DNA of 40,448 bases from Planctomycetota bacterium (GTDB taxonomy: Bacteria > Planctomycetota > UBA1135 > GCA-002686595): the NCBI GenBank assembly GCA_012959525.1, contig DUDB01000006.1:1-40448 (forward strand). The letters are read 5' to 3'. The stretch's first letter is position 1, and every line of letters begins with the position of its first letter. Shown here piece by piece: positions 7,761 to 15,800 of this stretch. The translations under genes were made by a program, and so were the position numbers. The notes beneath the pieces are model-generated. The model made no database searches and was not told the DNA's origin. It was given only the letters and a program-made list of their open reading frames with translations.

Positions 7761-9356
7761 ATGATCCAGCACAAGCGCAAGATCGTTCTGTTCCTCCCCC
7801 ACCGCGCCGACCCCGCGCGGGGTGAGATGTTCAGTGCGGACCTGCTCCCGCTGGAGCTGCTCCACATTGCCTCTGGTCCTGCCAAGGAGGGGTATGAGAT
7901 CGTCCTCATCGACGCCATGATCGACCCCGATTACATGGAGAAGATCGATGAGGCCTGCGAAGGGGCACTCCTCTTCGCCAGCTCCTGCATCCTCGGCTAC
8001 CAGGTCTACGACGGTTACGTGGCGGCCAAGATGGTGCGCGAGAAGCACCCCGGCCTGCCCATCATCTGGGGCGGCTGGTTCCCGAGCGTCATTCCCGAAC
8101 TCTACTTCGAACATGACATCGCCGACGCGGTGGGTATCGGCCAAGGGGAGCTGACCTTCCTGGACGTGGTTCACGCGCTGGATGCAGGCACGCCTCTGGA
8201 CGACGTACCCGGCTTGGCCTTGTGCCGGGATGGGCAGGTGATCCGCACCGCAGACAGGCCTGTCGTGGGCTTCAGCAATCTGGAGCCCACGCCCTGGCAC
8301 CTCTTGGACTACGAACGCTACGCCGAGCTGCAGGTGCAACCCACGCGCAACCTCAAGATTCGGCACCGCTTCCCTCTGCCCGGCAAGTGGACGCCCCAGA
8401 ACCCCCCGCGTGGGTTCAGCTACTTCTCCAGCTACGGCTGTCCCGAACCCTGCACCTTCTGCTGCTCCCCCGCGTTGACGGGCATGCGCTGGAAGGCGGT
8501 GGAAGGACTCGCACTGGCCGAAGACATCGCCGAGCTCCAACAGCGCTTCAAGTTCGACGTGCTACGCTTCCAAGACGCCAACTTCGGTGTTGCGGAAAAA
8601 CGCACGAAAGCTTTCTGCCAGGGTCTAGTGGACCTCAAGGTCCCCATCCATTGGAACGGCACGATCGAGATCGAGACGATCATGCGCTACAACAAGGACA
8701 CTCTCGACCTGCTGGAAACTTCCGGTTGCCATCTCCTCTGGTTGGGTGCGGAGGCGGGCAGCGAATGGATGCAGGACCGCATCAAGAAGGGCATTCAACT
8801 CAAGAACATCCCGCTCGCCATCGACGAGCTCGCGAGCCGCAATATCGTCCCCGGCACCTTCTGGATTATCGGGTTCCCGGGCGAAACCCAGGAGTCGATG
8901 GAGGCCACCCTGCGCATGGCGGGCAAAACCAAGCACCAATTCCCCATCGCCGGCAACGACGTCTACCCCTTCCGTCCGATTCCCGGCACCGAGGACTTCG
9001 CCCACGCCGTGAAGTTGGGCTACGAGGCACCGCGCGACTTCCACGATTGGGGTAACTGCTTCGAGTACAAGTACAACTCCCACAACACTCCCCTGCCTCC
9101 CCAGGTGCGCCAGACCTGGCAGCGCTACAACAACACCGCGGCCATCTACGACATGCACGTTCAGGAAGGCCCCCTGTGGATGCGCAAGCTGCTCTCACGC
9201 ATGGCGGGCCAGCGCCTGAAGCGCGGACGCTACGGGTTCCCGGTGGAGCAGAAACTGTACGACCTGTACGTGCGCCTGACAGGCCAGTCCCAGCCGGGCG
9301 ACCTGTCCGAGGACTACCAGCAGCTACAGCCCGAGACCCACGCGCAACTCTCGTAG
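7761..9356 (+). CDS. B12-binding-type radical SAM protein, paralogue 2
   Basis: The start is the ATG two bases after the upstream stop, because this aligns the N-terminus (MIQHKRKIVLFLPHRADPA) with paralogue 1 (MIQRKRRLVLFLPHRADPA). The frame stays open further upstream but that part only overlaps paralogue 1. It is 531 aa, exactly as long as its neighbour. The B12-like domain carries the same IIWGGWFPSV motif, and the cluster cysteines are C227, C231 and C234 (GCPEPCTFCCSP). FQDANFGVAEKR is identical in both copies. Differences concentrate around residues 180-215 and after residue 410, which suggests related but distinct substrates or successive steps on one molecule. It also lacks DxHxxG. 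Confidence 0.88.
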   Translation: MIQHKRKIVLFLPHRADPARGEMFSADLLPLELLHIASGPAKEGYEIVLIDAMIDPDYMEKIDEACEGALLFASSCILGYQVYDGYVAAKMVREKHPGLPIIWGGWFPSVIPELYFEHDIADAVGIGQGELTFLDVVHALDAGTPLDDVPGLALCRDGQVIRTADRPVVGFSNLEPTPWHLLDYERYAELQVQPTRNLKIRHRFPLPGKWTPQNPPRGFSYFSSYGCPEPCTFCCSPALTGMRWKAVEGLALAEDIAELQQRFKFDVLRFQDANFGVAEKRTKAFCQGLVDLKVPIHWNGTIEIETIMRYNKDTLDLLETSGCHLLWLGAEAGSEWMQDRIKKGIQLKNIPLAIDELASRNIVPGTFWIIGFPGETQESMEATLRMAGKTKHQFPIAGNDVYPFRPIPGTEDFAHAVKLGYEAPRDFHDWGNCFEYKYNSHNTPLPPQVRQTWQRYNNTAAIYDMHVQEGPLWMRKLLSRMAGQRLKRGRYGFPVEQKLYDLYVRLTGQSQPGDLSEDYQQLQPETHAQLS

Positions 9357-9380
9357 GCGCAGATCCCCTGCTCCGAGTCG

Positions 9381-10400
9381 TCACTTGCCCGACAAGAGGC
9401 TGTCGACCGCTTCGATCACGAGCTCTGGTTCGAACAGGTGGACGGCATGCTCTCCGGTTTCGGCCTCCGCCAAGCGACTGTGAGCGAAGAGGGGCAGGTA
9501 CTCAAGCTTGCCCCCGTGTAGCGCGTCTGAGATGACGGTGGACTCCTGAGCGGTCAACCCATGATCCTGCTCCAACTCCTCATGGAGAGCCTCATGGTTG
9601 CTCGTGATGAGCACCAGCGGCAAGGCGGACAGCTTCTCCCATTCGGCCTCCGTGTAGGTTGTTCGAGAGCACTCGATTTCACTCCTGAGAGCCTTGTAGT
9701 AATCGGCGGAAGAGGCGGTCAGTACGATTGAGCGATACTCCGGTTCGCCCCCCAAGAGACTGTACAAGCCATACATGAGTCCGCTTGACCCGAAGAACTC
9801 CATCGCAAACAGAGAGTCCTGGTCGAGTGTGGATTCCACCAGTCCGCGCGCCTTCGAGCTGAGCCGCTCATCCTTCAGGAGCGAGCGGAAGAACGCCTCA
9901 GAGTCCACCGGAGCCGGGTCGATCATGATGACTCCGATGACGGTGCGATCCATGTTCAATGCATGCTCCAGAATCTGGTTGGCACCAAAGGAATGGCCGA
10001 CGTACAGGACGGGTGAGTCCGCCCCGACAATGTCCATGAGCTGTTCCAGCTCCCTGCTGATGGCAGCGGGGTCACGGGGGTAGTTGGCGGTGTGGCTGTG
10101 GCCGTAGTCTCCGCGGTCATAGGCCAAGACGGTCCCGTACTCCGACAGCTTCTCGGCCAGGGGCTGCCACTTTGAAGAGATCGTCCCCAGGCCACCTTCC
10201 ATGACGATGAGCGGGGCACCCTCACCCCGCAGCGTGTAGTTCAGCTCGGCCCCGATGATCTGGGCGGTGCGCCCGTGATCGGGCGGATGGTCCTGCCAGC
10301 GGGCGAAGTCCCTGCGGAAGCGCACATAGTTGAGCAGGGACGCAATCAACATCAGGGCGGCGACAACGCCGGCTATCTTGAGAGCCTTACGCCTGGTCAT
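9381..10400 (-). CDS. Membrane-anchored alpha/beta hydrolase
   Basis: The 339-aa protein has an N-terminal transmembrane anchor (residues 8-24, KIAGVVAALMLIASLL), which places the enzyme on the outer face of the cytoplasmic membrane. The hydrolase fold follows: the oxyanion-hole strand APLIVMEGGLG (62-72), AYDRGDYGHS (93-102), and the nucleophile elbow GHSFGA with Ser137. A histidine in AVHLFEPELVIEAV near the C-terminus fits the catalytic His. An Asp in IMIDPAP, or a later acidic residue, would complete the triad. The substrate cannot be told. Its ATG overlaps the stop of the upstream acetyltransferase (ATGA), so the two genes are coupled. Confidence 0.85.
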   Translation of the reverse strand: MTRRKALKIAGVVAALMLIASLLNYVRFRRDFARWQDHPPDHGRTAQIIGAELNYTLRGEGAPLIVMEGGLGTISSKWQPLAEKLSEYGTVLAYDRGDYGHSHTANYPRDPAAISRELEQLMDIVGADSPVLYVGHSFGANQILEHALNMDRTVIGVIMIDPAPVDSEAFFRSLLKDERLSSKARGLVESTLDQDSLFAMEFFGSSGLMYGLYSLLGGEPEYRSIVLTASSADYYKALRSEIECSRTTYTEAEWEKLSALPLVLITSNHEALHEELEQDHGLTAQESTVISDALHGGKLEYLPLFAHSRLAEAETGEHAVHLFEPELVIEAVDSLLSGK

Positions 10401-11113
10401 GAACGGCTACCGGCACCGGGACGGCCGCAATCTTCCACCGGGCAAGCGACTGAACCGTTCCTGTCCAGAACGGTCAGGGCCGATCTGACGCCCGGATACC
10501 AATCAAGCCGCTCACGATCCTCACAAAACAGCGCGTTCATCACGGCCATGGGCTGCGCCTTGTAGCCATTGGACCTCATCTCGTCCGTAGGCTGATCCTC
10601 AAAGAGTCGCAGGCGTCCCTCTTCGACAAAACCCACGTTGTCAGCGACGCGCCCGCTCGCCGCGTTCGCCTCGTTGTAGACGCACTGGATCCGCTGGCAG
10701 GCAAAGTACTCAAGACCAAGGACAACAGCACAACGGGCAGCAAGAGTGGCGATGCCCTGGCCCGCGGCGCTCGTCCGTACCCAGTAGCCGACCTCGAAGG
10801 CACGCGGGTTCAGGGCCCGCCGGTGCAGACCGATGCAGCCCACAAACGGCCCGTCTTCCTCTTCGAAGAGGTGAAACACGATGTCCCCACCGGTGCCATG
10901 GCCCTCTTCGAGCCCGGCCAGACGCTTCCTTTGCACCTCGACGGTCTGCGGAGAATGGGACCAGGGCATGAACTCGCGGAGTGCCGCGAGGCTCTCCTGT
11001 GCAGCCTCCACCACGGCCTCCGCGTCATCGGCCCTTGCCAGCCGGAGGATGAGCTGGCGCTGACCATCGTCGTGGCGCAGAAGCGAGGGCGGGTTGTCGA
11101 AGGACAGGGTCAT
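10397..11113 (-). CDS. GNAT-family N-acetyltransferase (RimJ/RimL-like)
   Basis: The 238-aa protein has the acetyltransferase_3 layout: LILRLARADDAEAVV at the start, FVGCIGLHRRALNPRAFEVGYWV in the central sheet, the acetyl-CoA pyrophosphate loop SAAGQGIATLAA, then NEANAASGRVADNVGFVEEGRLR, which is typical of RimJ/RimL-like enzymes. They acetylate the N-terminus of ribosomal proteins or small molecules; the acceptor here is unknown. I start at the ATG at 11113 because AAGGA lies five bases upstream; an ATG nine codons earlier is possible. About 40 residues after the GNAT core form a Gly/Arg-rich tail without known function. It is the first gene of a two-gene unit with the hydrolase. Confidence 0.85.
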   Translation of the reverse strand: MTLSFDNPPSLLRHDDGQRQLILRLARADDAEAVVEAAQESLAALREFMPWSHSPQTVEVQRKRLAGLEEGHGTGGDIVFHLFEEEDGPFVGCIGLHRRALNPRAFEVGYWVRTSAAGQGIATLAARCAVVLGLEYFACQRIQCVYNEANAASGRVADNVGFVEEGRLRLFEDQPTDEMRSNGYKAQPMAVMNALFCEDRERLDWYPGVRSALTVLDRNGSVACPVEDCGRPGAGSRS

Positions 11114-11154
11114 GTTCCTTGCGCATCCGATCCGTTGCAATGACTACAGCTCTG

Positions 11155-12738
11155 CTACCAGTCGTCGGTCCGGAAGGGAGAAGCGGGCAATCCGTCCGCG
11201 TTGTACAGATTGGCTCCGACGGGGTTCATTGAGTACGCGTAGCGGACGGCCACGGGATTCTTCACATCGGGGCACGAGACGACCAGCGCCTCTCCGTCAA
11301 TGCGGGCTTCGGCCCAATGCCATACCCGATCTTTGCCCGCGATGGCAAAACGCTTGAGGGTTCCCTCGGCATCCTCGCGGGTCGGCTCAAGCCCCTCCTT
11401 GATCCCAACCATCAGGCCCTTGCCCACGTGGTCGAACTTCAGGCGGATCTTGTTGCCCTTGGCGGAATGACCGCTGTACAGCGGACCGCTGACCACGAGG
11501 TCCTGGCCCGCGACGTCACGCAGCGCCCAACGCGCCAGCCTTGCACCGACGTCTTGCTTGTTACGCGGGTGAATATCGTTGTCCTGGCCGATGTCTGTGA
11601 TCACGGCCATGCCCGTGTGGGCAATCGTAAGGCTCTGACGCTGAGCCTCGCGCAGCCGTGCCCAACCATTGCCTCCCGCAGGATCCTCCGTGGGCTGCTG
11701 GAAGTTGGCGAGCTGCACGAAGTAGAAGTAGATCGGGTGCCCCTCCTGTTGCCACACACTGCGCCACCCTTCGATCAGCGCGCGCATCTTGTGGTAGTAC
11801 TCGACGCCCTCACCACCGTTGGATTCGCCCTGATACCAGATGGCGCCGGCCATCGCGTAGGGGGCCAGACCGTGCAGCATCGCGTTATAGATCGCCGTGG
11901 GCTCACCGGCACCGGTTGGGCCAGGTGTGGCCGGGGCCTTGGGGATCGTGAAGCCGGCCTCGATGGCGTGACGCACGTTGGAGGTCCAGTCCTCCGTGGT
12001 TCTCAGGTGAGCGGCCCAGGTCGCCTTGCCCTCCGGCATCGTCGGATCGAAGCGATTCACCCTATCGGCGATGCCCTTGAGCTCGGCAACCCCGCGGAAG
12101 CCCACGGGAGGCGTCCAGGGTTCGATGCGCGTCCCACCCCAGTTGGAACCGATCAGGCCCACTGGGACGCCGCTGCCCTGGTTTAGGTTGCGCCCGAAGA
12201 AGTAGCCCACTGCGGAGAACCCGCCAACGCTCTTGGGGGTGCAGATCTGCCAGCTTCCACCTGGCACGTCGGCCTGCGCCACGGGGGCCGTCGTGTGTCC
12301 GGGCACGTCAAACAGACGGATCGTCGGGTGGTTGGCGGCCGCGATCTCTTCGGCGGAGTTCATGGTCGACCGCATGGGCCACTCCATGTTCGATTGACCG
12401 GAGCAGATCCAGACGTCGCCAACAATGACGTCGTTGAACGCAAGGGTATTGTTCCCACTCACCTGGAGCTGTCTGCCTTCCGCGCTGGCCTTGAGGGGGT
12501 CGAGCTTGACCATCCAGGCGCCCGATGCGTCCGCGGTGATCTTCTTGTGCTGATCTGCGAAGCGAACGTGCACCACTTCCGCCGGATCAGCCCAGCCCCA
12601 GACGGGTGCGGAGACCTTGCGCTGAAGAACCATGTGGTCGGTGAAGACCTTGGCCACGCGTACGTCGGCCAGTGCTGAGCTGGTAAGAACGGCGGCAGTT
12701 ACAAGTAGACGGGTGGTCGCTTGGTGGAGGGATGGCAT
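11155..12738 (-). CDS. Sialate-O-acetylesterase-like exported esterase (SASA family)
   Basis: The 527-aa protein has a signal peptide (LLVTAAVLTSSALA). A beta-sandwich typical of this family (DHMVLQRKVSAPVWGWADPAEVV) precedes the SGNH-like esterase domain. The nucleophile motif is CSGQSNMEWP. Further family marks are GLIGSNWGGTRIEPWT, AIWYQGESN and the Asp/His segment DIHPRNKQDVGARLARWAL. Family members remove acetyl groups from sialic acids or plant and algal polysaccharides, which suits a polysaccharide-degrading marine or soil planctomycete. I chose the ATG at 12738 because AGAGGA lies about ten bases upstream. It is divergent from the giant ThuA/dehydrogenase gene and may share its control region. 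Confidence 0.9.
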   Translation of the reverse strand: MPSLHQATTRLLVTAAVLTSSALADVRVAKVFTDHMVLQRKVSAPVWGWADPAEVVHVRFADQHKKITADASGAWMVKLDPLKASAEGRQLQVSGNNTLAFNDVIVGDVWICSGQSNMEWPMRSTMNSAEEIAAANHPTIRLFDVPGHTTAPVAQADVPGGSWQICTPKSVGGFSAVGYFFGRNLNQGSGVPVGLIGSNWGGTRIEPWTPPVGFRGVAELKGIADRVNRFDPTMPEGKATWAAHLRTTEDWTSNVRHAIEAGFTIPKAPATPGPTGAGEPTAIYNAMLHGLAPYAMAGAIWYQGESNGGEGVEYYHKMRALIEGWRSVWQQEGHPIYFYFVQLANFQQPTEDPAGGNGWARLREAQRQSLTIAHTGMAVITDIGQDNDIHPRNKQDVGARLARWALRDVAGQDLVVSGPLYSGHSAKGNKIRLKFDHVGKGLMVGIKEGLEPTREDAEGTLKRFAIAGKDRVWHWAEARIDGEALVVSCPDVKNPVAVRYAYSMNPVGANLYNADGLPASPFRTDDW

Positions 12739-12898
12739 TGGGTGTCCTCTTGGTTCAATCATGGGGAAAGGGGGCCCTCGGGGTGGGCCAACCGAGCATG
12801 GGTGCTCTGGCCAAATCCCGCAACCTCCCCGTCACGCGCAAAGAACGCAAACCGCATACAGACACCACGGATTCCCCCAATCCCTTATCTTCCGTTGC
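12739..12898. promoter_or_regulatory. Shared upstream region of divergent esterase and ThuA-fusion genes
   Basis: The 160 bases lie between two divergent starts and must hold both promoters. An AGAGGA Shine-Dalgarno sequence serves the minus-strand esterase. The plus-strand gene shows no Shine-Dalgarno sequence. A TTATCT sits close before its ATG and could be a -10 box giving a very short leader, but no good -35 box is in place. The frame of the giant gene runs open through this region by chance. Confidence 0.4.
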
Positions 12899-15800
12899 AT
12901 GATTCTCCTCCCGCTGCTGCTGTCCATCGCTCCCGCCGCTCCCGCCGCTCCCGCCCCCCAGGCTGCCGCTGATCCCCTGCGCATCTACCTGCGCGCCGGA
13001 CCCAAGACCCATGGTCCCGGTGAGCACGACCACCCGCTTTTCCTGGAAGAATGGAGCGCGTTGCTGACCGAGCGCGGGGCGAAGGTCGAGGGCAGCCTGC
13101 ACTTCCCCAGCGCCGAAGAGCTTGCAAGGACCGACGTGCTGGTGCTCTACGCCGCGGAAGGGGGCACGCTCGATCCAGGACAGCGGGCCAACCTCGACAC
13201 CTATCTGGCCCGCGGGGGAGGGATCGTCGCCTTGCACGACGCCGTCTGCGGCAACGACGCGCACTGGTTCAAGACCATCATCGGAGGCGCCTGGGAGCAC
13301 GGCCACTCGAAGTGGCACACGGGCAAGGTCGGCCTGTACATGGAACTTGCCGAGCATCCCATCACACGCGGGATCCCCCACTTCGACCTCACCGATGAGA
13401 TCTACCACGACCTGCACCTGGATGACGACACGCAGGTCCTGGCCAACAGCTTCCACACACCTTTCGATGTCACGCCTCAGCTGTGGACCCTTGAGCGGGA
13501 TCACTACCGCGCGTTTGTCAGCCTGCAGGGCCACTACCACAAGACCTTCTCCCATCCCGCCTGGCAGGCCATTCTGCTGCGCGGCATCGCCTGGGCTGGC
13601 AAGCGTGAGGCGGACCTGTTCCTGACCGCTTCCGAGCTCGGCTCCCTGCGCTACCCACCCGGTGGGCCCAAGCGGCCCGACGAAGCTCTGGACAGCTTCG
13701 AACTGCACCCTGACTTCACGATGCAGTGCGTCGCCTCCGAACCCGACGTGGTCAATCCCATCTCGATCGACTGGGACAACCGCGGTCGCATGTGGGTGGC
13801 CTGTACACCGGGCTATCCCTACAAGGAGAAGTTCTCCGGCATCCCGGCCCACGACCAGATCCTGATCCTGGAGGACACGGACGGCGATGGGACCATGGAC
13901 GAGCGCAAGGTGTTCTACGAGGGCCTGGATCTCGTCACGAGCCTGGTGCGCCACCGGAACGGGGTGATCGTCAGCGCCTCGCCCCAGATCATTTTCCTGC
14001 AGGACACGGACGGGGACGACGTGGCGGACACGGAGGAGGTCCTGTACGAGGGCTTCGGCTATGGCGACACCCACGCCGTGCTGAGCAACCTGCGTTGGGG
14101 GCCGGATGGCTGGATCTACTGCACGCAGGGCTACAGCGGCGGAGCCTCGCGCGACATCCAAGGTAGCGATGAGGGCTCCTTTGGCCACATCCCCAACGGT
14201 CTGGCCCGCTTCCGGCCCGATGGCTCGGCCATCGAGCTCGTGTCATCCTACGGCAGCAACACTTGGGGGCTGGACTTCGACCCGGACGGCGAACTGTTCT
14301 TCACGATGGCCAACGGCTCCCACCTACGCCACGTGGTCATGTCGGAATCGCAGCTCAGGGGACGCCGCGTCGGTGGCGTGAACACCTGGAAGGACATCGT
14401 TGACCACCGCAAGCTCTTTCCCGCACACCACGACGATCGCAAGAGCTACCTGCAGATCGATTTCGTGGGCGGCTTCACGGCCGCCGCGGGTTCCCTGATC
14501 CAGAGTGGAGCGGCATGGCCAAAGGAGTTCCTCGGGAACCACTTCGTCTGCGAGCCCACGGTCAACCTTGTTCACCGCGACGTTCTCACGCCCGCGGGTG
14601 TGACCTTCACGGCCAGCAAGCCGCGCCAGGCAGAGTTCCTCGCCTCGAGCGATCTGTGGTTCCGCCCCATTCACCTGCGAACAGGACCCGATGGAGCCAT
14701 GTACGTGCTGGACTTCTACAACCAAGCGGTCGTGCACAACGACACGCGCGGTCCGAAGCACGGGCCCACCAACGCGGCGGTGCGCCCCGACCGGGACAAG
14801 CTGCACGGACGCATCTGGCGCGTGCAACACAATGACGCCGCGGGCCAGAACGCGGTCATCATGCCCCTGCGTGAGGATCCCGTTGGCTTGATTCAGTTTC
14901 TCTCCCACGACTCCTCCTGGCAGAGGCGAAACGCGGAGCGACTCTTACGCGAGGGCCCTGGAACCAGGGTCTTGCCCGCCCTCGTGGAGGCCTTGCGCTT
15001 CTCGAAGTTCACCCACACGCGCCTGCATGCCCTGAACTTGATCCACGACCTGGCACCCGGCCCCGCCCAGCGCCTGTCCGCGGTGAACATGGCCCTCCGG
15101 GATACCCATCCCGCCGTCCGTCGGCGCGCCGCCTGGCTTGCGGGACCCGTAATGGAAGACCTGCCCAGCGCGAGCATCTTGGGGCGGACGCTCGTCGACC
15201 TAGCTGAGACATCAACCGATGCACGCACACGCCTGGGGGCCCTGACGTCATTGGGTTCAACAACTCTTGGCTCCCAGTCGCTGCAACACCTAGCCGAACT
15301 CTACCCCAAACTCGACGACGACTGGAGCCGCTCGGCACTGCTGGGCGCGATGCTCACCAACCCCGCCGCCTCCCTCGCCTCCCTGCTCAAGTTGTCAGAG
15401 GATGGACAGGACTGCACCTCGGTGGTGGCCGAACTCTGCCGACGCATCGGAGAGCGGCGCGAGGCGGACCTCACCCGAGAGACGATTCAGGTTCTGGCCA
15501 AGGCAGCGAGCGGCAATGGCGCCTCCATCGCCGCCTTGAACCGCCTGCACGAGACACTCGGCTCACGATTCCAGGCGGATGATAATCCGGACACGGTAGT
15601 GGCCCTGGCCGCGCTCCTGAACCATGAGTCGCTTGACGTGGCCACGGCCAGCCTGCCCCTTGCCTCGCGCTGGGATGACGCTGGCCTGGCGCAGTCCATG
15701 GATGGGCTGGGCAACCGGCTGCTCGCCGCCGCCCAGGATCCGGAGTCCTCCTACGGTTCGTGCTTGAGCTGCGTGCGATCACTGCTCGCCATGGAGTCCC

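Noticed and set aside
12632..12898. N-terminal extension of the giant fusion
   Set aside because: The residues before 12899 are not signal-like, while a clean signal peptide starts at 12899.
12755..14188. 477-aa minus-strand frame
   Set aside because: It is antisense to the ThuA domain of the giant fusion; no family features.
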